From contig NZ_LABY01000181.1 in the NCBI RefSeq assembly GCF_001043975.1, positions 1 to 32,937 of the forward strand: 32,937 nt of DNA, given 5' to 3'. A program made the translations under genes and the position numbers. This document shows positions 16,383 to 23,457 of this stretch, in pieces. The notes under the pieces were generated by a model. That model was not told the origin of the DNA and did no database searches. It worked only from the letters and a program-made list of their open reading frames with translations. Each line of letters opens with the position of its first letter. The stretch's first letter is position 1. This stretch comes from Methylobacterium variabile. Lineage in GTDB: Bacteria > Pseudomonadota > Alphaproteobacteria > Rhizobiales > Beijerinckiaceae.

Positions 16383-17188
16383 CGGCGGGGCATCTGCTTG
16401 GCGACGCCGTAGCGCACGACCGTGACGCCGCCCTCGCCCTGCGGCTCCACCACGGCTTGAGCGGTCTGCCCGGCATCGGCGAGGCTGCGCAGGGCGAGGG
16501 AGAGCTGGCCGACCTTCTGGGCCAGGGTCACGGCCTCGGCCTGGGACGGGGTGAGCTCGAGCGTCGCGGTATCGCCGGTGACCACCCGCTCGCCGTTGCG
16601 CTCCTGCACGGTCTGGCCGACCGCGAGCACCCGGATGTTGGTCAGGATGGTGTCGGAGACCTGGACGTCGCCGCCGCCGACGCGGGACGAATCCTCGTCC
16701 CGGTAGGTGCGCAGCACGTCGACCCGGTCGTTCGGCAGGATGAAGCCGCCGGCCGTGTTGGCGCCGCGGGCGTCGATCGTGATCGCGACGGCGCGCATCC
16801 CGGACGGCAGGATCGCCGACAGGAAGCCGCTGCCGTTGGCCTTGATCAGCTTCTCGCGCCGGATCGGCTCCCCGGCCAGGAGCGGGCTGCGGACGATCGA
16901 TCCTACCGTGTCCTCGAGGGCGGTCGGCGCGCCGGAGCGCTGGAGGAAGCCGTCGCCTGCCGCGGCCTTCGGCCAAGGCTGCCAGCGCAGGTCCGGCGCC
17001 TTCAGGGATTGTCCCATCGGCAGCTCGGCGGCGGCGACCAGCACCTCCACCATCTCGATCGCCGGGGCCGGCGCGGCGACCGGCGCGGGCGCCGGCGCGG
17101 GCGGCGGCTCACGGCCGCTCATCACGATGTAGGCCCCCGCGCCGGTCACGACGGCGACGCTGATGAGGAGCAAGCGCGATGATTTCAT
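16379..17188 (-). CDS. cpaB: Tad pilus periplasmic protein CpaB (RcpC)
   Basis: The 269-residue protein has an N-terminal membrane anchor (LLLISVAVVTGAGAYIVMSG), a Pro/Ala-rich linker (28-42) and the SAF domain (MVEVLVAAAELPMGQSLK ... GSIVRSPLLAGEPIRREKL). The RcpC/CpaB domain follows (GMRAVAITIDARGANTAGGF, LPNDRVDVLRTY, LTNIRVLAVGQ). It contacts the secretin and is needed for pilus export. The ATG at 17188 has only a weak ribosome binding site. It starts the cpaBCDEF-tadBC run, 280 bases after cpaA, with a promoter-like AT-rich island upstream. Its stop overlaps the cpaC start. Confidence 0.93.
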   Translation of the reverse strand: MKSSRLLLISVAVVTGAGAYIVMSGREPPPAPAPAPVAAPAPAIEMVEVLVAAAELPMGQSLKAPDLRWQPWPKAAAGDGFLQRSGAPTALEDTVGSIVRSPLLAGEPIRREKLIKANGSGFLSAILPSGMRAVAITIDARGANTAGGFILPNDRVDVLRTYRDEDSSRVGGGDVQVSDTILTNIRVLAVGQTVQERNGERVVTGDTATLELTPSQAEAVTLAQKVGQLSLALRSLADAGQTAQAVVEPQGEGGVTVVRYGVAKQMPRR

Positions 17189-17264
17189 GGGGCGCCAACG
17201 AGAGGAAACGGCAGCGGGCGGCGCGGTGCCGCCCGTTGCCGAACTTCATCAGGCATTCCTCAAA

Positions 17265-17284
17265 TTAAGGTTAATCACCCTTAA
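17265..17284. promoter_or_regulatory. AT-rich inverted repeat in the cpaB upstream region
   Basis: In the 280-base gap 17189-17468 the only AT-rich island is TTAAGG-8-CCTTAA, with a third TTAA in its middle. It lies about 80-100 bases upstream of the cpaB ATG. It resembles clustered CtrA half-sites (TTAA), but the spacings (2 and 6) differ from the TTAA-N7-TTAA consensus. The motif GGTTAA inside it recurs twice upstream of the pilin gene. The remainder of the gap is GC-rich and I see no gene in it. Confidence 0.4.
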
Positions 17285-17468
17285 GCTCCGCGACCCTGGT
17301 GGGCGGCTCCGTCCGCGCCCCGCGCCGCGCCTCACCCGTGCGGGACTTCGCACGACGTGGCGATATCGCGACTGAACCGGACCTGTCCGAGCCGCGCGCA
17401 GGATCGATCCCGGGTGCGATTCGACGAGGACCGGCGAGGGGCTCGCAGCGGGGCCCGCGGAGGGGAAG

Positions 17469-17975
17469 TCAGGCCGGCAGTACCAGTCGCCAGAGGGGCG
17501 CGGTGGGGCAGACCACCAGGGCGGCGGCGGAGAGGGCCAAGCCGTAGGGGACGCCTTCGCGCCGGTCGTGCAGCCGCAGTGCGAACGGCCAGGCGGCGGC
17601 GAAGCCGGGCAGGGGATGGCAGCGCAGGTGGAGCACCCCGATGGTCAGGGCGCCGCCGAACAGCGAGGCGACTACCAGATACTCGACCAGCGGACCGAAC
17701 CCGAGCCAGAGCGCCGTCGCCGCGGCGAGCTTCGCGTCTCCGCCGCCGATCGCCCCCTTGCAGAACAGCCCGAAGGTCGCCGTCAGGGTCAGGGCGAAGG
17801 CGCCGCCGTGGTTGGCGAGGTCGGCCCAGCCGAGCCCGGCCGCGAGCGCCAGGACGCCGAAGCCGCCGACGAGCGCGACGCTGACGCGGTTGGTGATCGT
17901 CATCGTGAGAAGGTCGCTGGCGGCCGCGTAGGCCATCAGGAACGGGAACACGACGAGGAGGCAGAGGCTGGCCAT
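17469..17975 (-). CDS. cpaA: Prepilin peptidase CpaA (type IV, A24 family)
   Basis: The 168-residue polytopic aspartic protease processes the Flp prepilin and probably the TadE/F pseudopilins. Both catalytic aspartates are present: D21 in AASDLLTMTITNR and D80 in the GxGD-type motif AIGGGDAKL. It has the short form without the N-methyltransferase domain, as usual for Tad peptidases. Hydrophobic segments cover residues 3-18, 32-50, 58-72, 95-110 and the C-terminus. The ATG at 17975 is chosen; an upstream in-frame start at 18143 would add 56 hydrophilic residues with no support. It follows the pilin gene after 250 bases that include a strong hairpin, so it may be expressed by read-through. Confidence 0.92.
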   Translation of the reverse strand: MASLCLLVVFPFLMAYAAASDLLTMTITNRVSVALVGGFGVLALAAGLGWADLANHGGAFALTLTATFGLFCKGAIGGGDAKLAAATALWLGFGPLVEYLVVASLFGGALTIGVLHLRCHPLPGFAAAWPFALRLHDRREGVPYGLALSAAALVVCPTAPLWRLVLPA

Positions 17976-18106
17976 GGCGGCTCGCTGAGAGGTCGAGATG
18001 CGCGGCGAAGGCTCGGTGCGGCCCCGCGCCGGAGCAGTCGCCGCAGATCGCTGCGTCGGACAGTGTCTCGGACCGACGAACCTGTCGATCACCCCGAGAC
18101 GACCAG

Positions 18107-18163
18107 CGGCAGACGTCCGCTCGGGCGCGCCGGGCGACGGCACGCCCGAGCGGACGTCTGCCG
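18107..18163 (-). terminator. Perfect 21-bp stem-loop downstream of the pilin gene
   Basis: Arms 18107-18127 and 18143-18163 are exact reverse complements, 21 bp with a 15-base loop. The hairpin lies 62 bases after the pilin stop on the minus strand. No T-run follows, so it is not a textbook intrinsic terminator. It may protect or end the abundant pilin mRNA and lower cpaA expression. A weaker pair, GTCTCGG/CCGAGAC (18065-18071, 18094-18100), lies beyond it. Confidence 0.65.
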
Positions 18164-18225
18164 AGGCAGGCGCCGCCCCGGTCGCGGAGGCGGATCGCCC
18201 ATCCTCTGCGTTCAGAGTGCTGCCG

Positions 18226-18402
18226 TTAGGAGGGGCTCTTCACGAGCTTGTCGGCGATCTTGTTGAACTGGCTCGACAGGTTGTTGCCGAGCGTGCTGAC
18301 CGCCGTGATGACCGCGATCGCGATCAGGGTCGCGATCAGGCCGTACTCGATCGCAGTCGCGCCAGACTCGTCGCCGACAAAATGCTTCAGCTTGGTGAGC
18401 AT
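18226..18402 (-). CDS. flp: Flp/Fap-type pilin
   Basis: This 58-residue prepilin is the major subunit of the Tad pilus. The leader of 14 residues ends in glycine, and the mature protein begins ATAIEYGLIATLIAIAVITA. That has the invariant Glu-Tyr at positions 5-6 after the cleavage site and a single hydrophobic helix. A short hydrophilic tail ends KIADKLVKSPS. The mature length of 44 residues fits the family. The ATG at 18402 has GGGA about nine bases upstream. CpaA, encoded next, should process it. It is the first gene of the minus-strand pilus run and is followed by a strong hairpin. It is easy to overlook because it is so short. Confidence 0.95.
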   Translation of the reverse strand: MLTKLKHFVGDESGATAIEYGLIATLIAIAVITAVSTLGNNLSSQFNKIADKLVKSPS

Positions 18403-18685
18403 AACTCGAATTCCCGCCTGAGTGGTCTCGATTAGTCCTTCGACAATCGACTGGCGCCGATCGGGACTGACGACAACCTAGGACGTGCCGCGTTGCATTT
18501 GGGTTAAAACGATAGCGAGACTAGGCACGCCTTGCCGAGATTCATCCAGTGGTTAACAGTCAGTCGACGGGAAAGCGGACATTCCGGCTAAGCAAGAAGC
18601 CGGCGCGGCGCCGGGCTTAGCGGTTTGTCAACCGTCCGGCGCTTGAGTGTCGGTGCCTGCGACACGCCCGAGAGACCGACCGCCG
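18403..18685. promoter_or_regulatory. Divergent regulatory region between flp and the pil_N-domain gene
   Basis: This 283-base gap is less GC-rich than its surroundings and must hold the pilin promoter. Two GGTTAA motifs (18502-18507, 18551-18556; TTAACC toward flp) match the one near cpaB. GCTAAGC (18587-18593) and GCTTAGC (18615-18621) form an inverted repeat around a GC palindrome, and CGGTT-4-AACCG follows at 18621-18634. No confident sigma-70 pair was identified. Confidence 0.45.
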
Positions 18686-19180
18686 ATGCGCCCGCCCCGC
18701 CGCCCGAGCCTCCTGCGCGTCGCGCGCCTCCTGGCGTTCGCGCTGCTGGTCCCCGCCGCGGCGGCGGCGCAGGGAAGCGACGGCGCCACCGTCACCGTGT
18801 CGGTCGACAACGCCAAGGTCATCCGCCTGCCGGAGCGCACCGCGACCGTGATCGTCGGCAACCCGATCATCGCCGACGTGTCGCTGCAGCGGAACGGCAT
18901 CGTCATCCTGACCGGCAAGAGCTTCGGCAGCACCAACCTCATTGCGCTCGACGCCGCGGGCACCATGCTGGCGGAATCCGCCATCAGCGTGCAGGCCGGC
19001 AGCCCCACCGTGGTCACGGTGCAGCGCGGGCTCGAGCGCGAATCCTATTCGTGCACGCCCGCCTGCCAGCCGGCAGTGCAGCTCGGCGACGCGCAGCGCT
19101 ACTTCTCCGAGGTGAGCGGGCAGACCGGCCAGCGCAACTCGATGGCGACGGGGGGCACCGCCGGCGGCGCGGCGCGCTGA
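18686..19180 (+). CDS. Orphan pilus-formation/secretin N-domain protein
   Basis: The 164-residue protein has a signal peptide (LLRVARLLAFALLVPAAAAAQ). One domain follows that matches the N-terminal pilus-formation domain of type II/III and Tad secretins (VDNAKVIRLPERTATVIVGN, PIIADVSLQRNGIVILTGKS, FGSTNLIALD). It parallels the same region of CpaC but has no secretin barrel. A Cys pair (CTPAC) and a low-complexity Gly/Thr tail close the protein. It is likely periplasmic and may bind or cap the CpaC ring; that role is inference. The ATG at 18686 is preferred; a GTG at 18647 is possible. It is divergent from flp, which places it with the pilus genes. Confidence 0.8.
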   Translation: MRPPRRPSLLRVARLLAFALLVPAAAAAQGSDGATVTVSVDNAKVIRLPERTATVIVGNPIIADVSLQRNGIVILTGKSFGSTNLIALDAAGTMLAESAISVQAGSPTVVTVQRGLERESYSCTPACQPAVQLGDAQRYFSEVSGQTGQRNSMATGGTAGGAAR

Positions 19181-19255
19181 GCGCCCGCGGTGCCTGTCTG
19201 AGCATACGGTCAGCCCACCACGGCAACCCTGCGTTGGCACCGGGTCGCTTTGCGC

Positions 19256-19272
19256 GATCGGTGCAACCGATC
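19256..19272. promoter_or_regulatory. 17-bp palindrome upstream of the pseudopilin pair
   Basis: GATCGGT-GCA-ACCGATC is perfect and lies 57 bases before the tadE ATG, in the 148-base gap after the pil_N-domain gene. Its size and position suit an operator for the two pseudopilin genes. Confidence 0.4.
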
Positions 19273-19328
19273 CGAAACTCTTCCCGAGGTAGTCAGCGAC
19301 GTCCTCACGCACGAAATCGAGCCGCGTC

Positions 19329-19997
19329 ATGCTCCGTCGTCGCCTGTCTCGTGCCACTCGATCGCCGGCCGGACGGGTCGCGCGGACGCACTCCGCACCT
19401 CCTCCCTCGAAGTCCGGGTTCGCCGCGATCCGGGGCCGGATCGCCCGGTTCCCGTCCGCCCGCGAGGGTGCGACCGCGGTGGAGTTCGCGCTGATCGCGA
19501 TGCCGTTCCTCGGCCTCGTCGCGGCGATCATCGAGACGGCCCTGGCCTTCTTCGCCGGGCAGGTCCTCGACAACGCCGTCTCGAACGCGGCGCGCCAGCT
19601 CTACACGGGACAGTTCCAGGCGGCCCGCTCCGCTGATCCGGCCCCGCCCCAGGGAACCACGGCGCAGCAGGTCGCGCTGCAGAAGTTCAAGGACGCGATC
19701 TGCGAGGGTCCGGTCATCATCTTCGACTGCACTGACGTGAAGGTCGACGTGCTGGCGATGGCGGACAACACCGATTACACGCCGCCGAGCCCGGTCGACG
19801 CGAACACGAGAACGTGGCGCAGCACCCCCACGGTGTTCGGCACGCAGTACCAGAATCCGGGCTCGAACCAGATCGCGATCGTGCAGGCGGCGGTCGAATA
19901 TCCGGTCTTCTTCAGCTTCCTCAACCCGAACACCCTGGCGAACGGGAAGCGCGTGCTGCAGAGCACCGTGGCCTTCCGGACGGAGCCCTTCCAATGA
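19329..19997 (+). CDS. tadE: TadE-family pseudopilin
   Basis: The 222-residue minor pilin-like protein has a basic N-terminal segment of about 45 residues. The prepilin-type motif follows at EGATAVEFALIAMPFLGLVA, with the Glu that marks TadE/TadF and the cleavage after Gly, and leads into a hydrophobic helix. The remainder is a periplasmic domain of about 150 residues with a Cys pair (about residues 123 and 131). Such pseudopilins are cut by the Tad peptidase and are needed for pilus assembly. The unusually long basic leader (48 residues) may mean the true start is internal, but no better start codon is in frame. It overlaps the next gene (ATGA). Confidence 0.88.
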   Translation: MLRRRLSRATRSPAGRVARTHSAPPPSKSGFAAIRGRIARFPSAREGATAVEFALIAMPFLGLVAAIIETALAFFAGQVLDNAVSNAARQLYTGQFQAARSADPAPPQGTTAQQVALQKFKDAICEGPVIIFDCTDVKVDVLAMADNTDYTPPSPVDANTRTWRSTPTVFGTQYQNPGSNQIAIVQAAVEYPVFFSFLNPNTLANGKRVLQSTVAFRTEPFQ

Positions 19998-20674
19998 GCG
20001 CGCCCCGGTACCGGACGGCGGATCTCCGGCGCGCGCTCGCACGGGCGCGCCGCGCCGGCGCGCGCTTCCGCGGCGCGCAGGACGGCCTCGCCGCGGTCGA
20101 GTTCGCGATGGTGCTGCCGCTCCTGATGCTGCTCTACCTCGGCACGACCGACCTGGCGGGCTACGTCAGCAACCTCCGCAAGGTGACGCTGGCCGCCCGC
20201 ACCGTGGCCGACCTCGTGGCGCGGGAGAACGGTACCATCCCGGCGAGCCAGGTCACCACCATCGTCAAGGCCGGACGGGCGGTGCTGGCCCCCTTCGACG
20301 GCGCCACGGCGCGGATCGCCGCCAAGGCGGTCGGCGTCTACGATGCGGGCGGCAGGGCCAGGGTCTGCTCCTACGCCGTGGATGCCGGCAACGCCTCGGC
20401 CCCGGCCCCGAGCGACCCCACTGCGGTGCCGACGGTGCCGGACGCCTTCAAGGCCCCGGGGGCGCGCTTCGTCGTGGTCGAACTGACAATGACGTACAAG
20501 CCGATGTTCGGCGCGATGCTGGCCGACAAGTTCAACCTCAGCACGATGACCGAGACGGTGGTCTGGCCGGTGCGCAACGGCAAGGTCTACAAGGTGGCGA
20601 TCACCTCCGCCCCGGAGGTCGTGCTGCCGAACGTCACCGATTCCAGCAATGGCGGTGCCTGTCCGAGCACCTGA
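19994..20674 (+). CDS. TadE/TadF-like pseudopilin
   Basis: The 226-residue protein has a basic N-terminus of 30 residues and the prepilin-type motif DGLAAVEFAMVLPLLMLLYL (Glu36), which is the hydrophobic helix. A periplasmic domain of about 170 residues follows, containing ENGTIPASQV, a Pro/Ala-rich loop and a late Cys. It is a second minor pseudopilin of the Tad system, corresponding to TadF or a short TadG. The ATG at 19994 overlaps the tadE stop, so the two are co-translated and probably made in similar amounts. No full-length TadG with a von Willebrand domain is present in this window. Confidence 0.85.
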   Translation: MSAPRYRTADLRRALARARRAGARFRGAQDGLAAVEFAMVLPLLMLLYLGTTDLAGYVSNLRKVTLAARTVADLVARENGTIPASQVTTIVKAGRAVLAPFDGATARIAAKAVGVYDAGGRARVCSYAVDAGNASAPAPSDPTAVPTVPDAFKAPGARFVVVELTMTYKPMFGAMLADKFNLSTMTETVVWPVRNGKVYKVAITSAPEVVLPNVTDSSNGGACPST

Positions 20675-20718
20675 GCCCGCGGCCCGCGCGGCGCACCGGC
20701 CCCGGGGCGATCCGGTGA

Positions 20719-20851
20719 CGGCCGTCCTTGCCTTCGGGCGGCCGGTCTGCTAGGAGCGCGACCGCCCGCCGGACACCCTTGGAGGCCGGATTCCCCTCGC
20801 GGGAACGGGCGTGGCGACGTCGGTTCACAGGGCCGTCCTCGAGGGGGCGGC
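20719..20851 (+). promoter_or_regulatory. Two hairpins with identical arms upstream of rplY
   Basis: The arm pair GGCCGTCC/GGGCGGCC occurs twice in the gap 20675-20897, at 20720-20743 (8-base loop) and 20830-20851 (6-base loop). The first could be a terminator of the pseudopilin genes. The second lies 47 bases before the rplY ATG and may be part of its leader. TTGCCT (20728) and TAGGAG (20751), 17 apart, are a weak promoter candidate between them. Confidence 0.4.
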
Positions 20852-20897
20852 CTTCGGCGTTTGAGCCATCCGCAACACCAGTTTTAAGGATCACGCC

Positions 20898-21578
20898 ATG
20901 AGCGCCGTGAAGCCGCTTGAGGCCGTGGCACGCGACCGGGTCGGCAAGGGGGCCGCCCGGGCCGTTCGTCGCCAGGGCCAGGTGCCGGCCGTCATCTACG
21001 GGGGCAACCAGCCGCCGCAGGCCATCGCCGTCGACCTCATCCGCACCCGCACCCTGATCTACGCCGGTGGCTTCCTGACCACCGTGTTCGAGATCACCGC
21101 CGGCGGCCGCAAGGTCCGGGCGATCCCGCGCGACTACCAGCTCGACCCGGTCACCGGCGTCCCGCTGCATGTCGACTTCCTGCGCGTCGTCGCCGGCCAG
21201 TCGGTCGAGGTCGAGGTGCCGGTGCACTTCTCGAACGAGGACGCTGCCCCGGGCATCAAGCAGAACAGCGGCACGCTCAACGTCGTGCACCACACCGTCG
21301 CGGTCGAGGTCGCGCCGGAGTCGATCCCCGATGCGATCACCGTCGACCTGACCGGCCGGAACATCGGCGACACCATCCACGTCTCCGACCTGCCGGTGCC
21401 GGCCGGCGCCACCATCGCGCTCGGTGGCGACGAGGTGGTGGCCACCATCGTGCCGCCGACGGTGCTCGGCGCCGAGGTCGAGGCCGAGGAAGCCGCGGTG
21501 GCCGAGGCCGCCCGCGCCGAGTCGGCCGCTGAGGCTGCCGAAGAGGCCGCCGAGGGCGAGGCCGCCAAGGAGGAGTGA
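20898..21578 (+). CDS. rplY: Large ribosomal subunit protein bL25, long CTC form
   Basis: The 226-residue protein binds 5S rRNA in the large subunit. The N-terminal L25 domain (about 1-95) includes RVGKGAARAVRRQGQVPAVI and YQLDPVTGVPLHVDFL. The C-terminal TL5/CTC beta domain (about 96-190) follows. A low-complexity Glu/Ala tail (from about 194) is typical of alphaproteobacterial CTC-form proteins. AAGGA precedes the ATG by seven bases. A clear intrinsic terminator follows the stop, and pth lies just beyond, the common rplY-pth order. The long 5' leader contains hairpins that may serve autoregulation. Confidence 0.95.
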   Translation: MSAVKPLEAVARDRVGKGAARAVRRQGQVPAVIYGGNQPPQAIAVDLIRTRTLIYAGGFLTTVFEITAGGRKVRAIPRDYQLDPVTGVPLHVDFLRVVAGQSVEVEVPVHFSNEDAAPGIKQNSGTLNVVHHTVAVEVAPESIPDAITVDLTGRNIGDTIHVSDLPVPAGATIALGGDEVVATIVPPTVLGAEVEAEEAAVAEAARAESAAEAAEEAAEGEAAKEE

Positions 21579-21611
21579 GCCCCTCCGGGCTCGATCCTTT
21601 CTCTCAGTGGG

Positions 21612-21650
21612 ACGCCCCGGTCGCGAGACCCGGGGCGTTTCCTCTTTCTC
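21612..21650 (+). terminator. Intrinsic terminator after rplY
   Basis: ACGCCCCGG (21612-21620) pairs perfectly with CCGGGGCGT (21630-21638) around a nine-base loop and is followed by TTTCCTCTTTCT. It lies 34 bases after the rplY stop and 19 before pth, so pth probably depends on read-through or its own start site. Confidence 0.85.
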
Positions 21651-21668
21651 GGGGATCCTTCTGTCGCC

Positions 21669-22280
21669 ATGCGACTGTTCGTCGGCCTCGGCAATCCCGG
21701 ACCCCGCTACGCGGGCAACCGGCACAATATCGGCTTCATGGCGCTCGACGCGATCGCGCGCCGGCACCGCGCCGCGCCGTGGCGCCGCAAGTTCCAGGGC
21801 GAGAGCACCGAGGCGGTGATCGGCACGGAGCGCGTGCTGCTGCTCAAGCCCCTGACCTTCATGAACGAGTCGGGCCGGGCGGTGGCGGAGGCGCAGCGCT
21901 TCTACAAGATCCCCCTCGAGGACGTGGTGGTGCTCCACGACGAACTCGACCTGGCGCCCGCCAAGCTCCGGGTGAAGAAGGGCGGCGGCAATGCCGGCCA
22001 TAACGGCCTGCGCTCGATCACCGCGCAGTGCGGCAACGAGTACTGGCGCGCCCGCCTCGGCATCGGGCACCCGGGCGACAAGGCGCTCGTCCACGCCTAC
22101 GTGCTCAACGACTTCGCGAAGGCCGAGACCCCCTGGGTGGAGGATCTGTGCGACGCGATGGCGGATGCCGCCGAGCTGCTCGCCGCGGGCGAGGATGCCC
22201 GCTTCCAGAACAAGGTCCACCTCGCGATGGCCGGGCGGGGCTGGGACGAGGTGAAGCGCGTCGGCGAGAAGCCGGCTTGA
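21669..22280 (+). CDS. pth: Peptidyl-tRNA hydrolase
   Basis: The 203-residue enzyme frees tRNA from peptidyl-tRNA that drops off ribosomes. The family motifs are complete: VGLGNPGPRYAGNRHNIGF with N9 and the catalytic His19, KPLTFMNESG, VLHDELDL with D91, and GGGNAGHNGLRSI with the substrate-binding Asn/His. The short C-terminal extension (VKRVGEKPA) is slightly longer than in E. coli. It starts 19 bases after the rplY terminator and is followed 79 bases later by ychF, another conserved translation gene. Confidence 0.96.
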   Translation: MRLFVGLGNPGPRYAGNRHNIGFMALDAIARRHRAAPWRRKFQGESTEAVIGTERVLLLKPLTFMNESGRAVAEAQRFYKIPLEDVVVLHDELDLAPAKLRVKKGGGNAGHNGLRSITAQCGNEYWRARLGIGHPGDKALVHAYVLNDFAKAETPWVEDLCDAMADAAELLAAGEDARFQNKVHLAMAGRGWDEVKRVGEKPA

Positions 22281-22359
22281 CCCGGGCAGCGCCACGCCGC
22301 AATGGCGACGCGACAGGGCCGCGGGCCGGCGGTCACAGCAAATCGAACGGACTGATCTG

Positions 22360-23457
22360 ATGGGCTTCAAATGCGGCATCGTCGGCCTGCCGAACGTCGG
22401 CAAGTCGACGCTCTTCAACGCGCTGACGCAGACCGCGGCGGCGCAGGCGGCGAACTACCCGTTCTGCACCATCGAGCCGAACGTGGGCGAGGTCGCTGTG
22501 CCCGATGCCCGGCTCGACGACCTGGCCCGCATCGCCTCCTCGAAGGAGATCATCCCGACCCGGCTCACCTTCGTCGACATCGCCGGCCTGGTGCGCGGCG
22601 CCTCGAAGGGTGAGGGCCTCGGCAACCAGTTCCTCGCCAACATCCGCGAGGTCGACGCCATCGCGCACGTCGTGCGCTGCTTCGAGGACGGCGACGTCAC
22701 CCACGTCGAGGGCAAGGTCGACCCGATCGCCGACATCGAGACGATCGAGACCGAGCTGATGCTGGCCGACCTCGACAGCCTCGAGAAGCGCGTCACGGCG
22801 CTGGAGAAGAAGGCCAAGGGCTCCGACAAGGAGGCCAAGGAGGTCCTCGACCTGGTGCAGCGGGCGCTGCCGCTCCTGCGCGACGGCAAGCCGGCGCGGC
22901 TCGTCCAGCGAAAAGCCGAGGAGGAGCGCCTGTTCTCGCAGCTCGGCCTGATGACGGCCAAGCCCGTGCTGTACGTCTGCAACGTCGAGGAGGGCGCGGC
23001 CGATTCCGGCAACGCCCACTCCGCCGCCGTCTTCGCCCGCGCGAAGGAGGAAGGGGCCAAGGCCGTGGTGGTCTCGGCCAAGATCGAGAGCGAGATCGCG
23101 GTGCTGCCGCCGGCGGAGCAGGTCGAGTACCTCGAGGCGGTCGGCCTGACCGAGCCGGGCCTCAACCGGGTGATCCGCGCCGGCTACGAGCTTCTCGGCC
23201 TCATCACCTACTTCACCGTCGGTCCGAAGGAGGCCCGGGCCTGGACCATCACCAAGGGTACCCGCGCGCCGGGCGCCGCCGGGGTGATCCACTCGGACTT
23301 CGAGAAGGGCTTCATCCGGGCCGAGACCATCGCCTACGCCGACTACACGGCGCTGAAGGGCGAGGCGGGCGCCCGCGAGGCCGGCAAGCTCCGGCTCGAG
23401 GGCAAGGAATACCTGGTGCAGGACGGCGACGTGCTGCATTTCCGCTTCAACACCTGA
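22360..23457 (+). CDS. ychF: Redox-responsive ribosome-associated ATPase YchF (OLA1-like)
   Basis: The 365-residue Obg-family P-loop protein has G1 GLPNVGKST (9-17) and G3 DIAGLVRGASKGEG. Its altered G4 motif NVEE replaces NKxD and explains the ATP preference of YchF/OLA1 proteins. A coiled-coil insertion (about 130-205) and a C-terminal TGS domain (ITYFTVGPKEARAWTI ... LVQDGDVLHFRFNT) complete it. It binds ribosomes and is linked to oxidative-stress response in E. coli. The stop overlaps the start of the endonuclease V gene (TGATG), so the two are probably co-translated. Confidence 0.96.
   Translation: MGFKCGIVGLPNVGKSTLFNALTQTAAAQAANYPFCTIEPNVGEVAVPDARLDDLARIASSKEIIPTRLTFVDIAGLVRGASKGEGLGNQFLANIREVDAIAHVVRCFEDGDVTHVEGKVDPIADIETIETELMLADLDSLEKRVTALEKKAKGSDKEAKEVLDLVQRALPLLRDGKPARLVQRKAEEERLFSQLGLMTAKPVLYVCNVEEGAADSGNAHSAAVFARAKEEGAKAVVVSAKIESEIAVLPPAEQVEYLEAVGLTEPGLNRVIRAGYELLGLITYFTVGPKEARAWTITKGTRAPGAAGVIHSDFEKGFIRAETIAYADYTALKGEAGAREAGKLRLEGKEYLVQDGDVLHFRFNT

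Noticed and set aside
17265..17284. A full CtrA site before cpaB.
   Set aside because: The TTAA spacings are 2, 6 and 12 bases, not 7, so only half-sites can be claimed.
18531..18546. A sigma-54 promoter near the pilin gene (GGCAC then TTGC).
   Set aside because: Only three bases separate the two blocks where five are needed, and it points away from flp.
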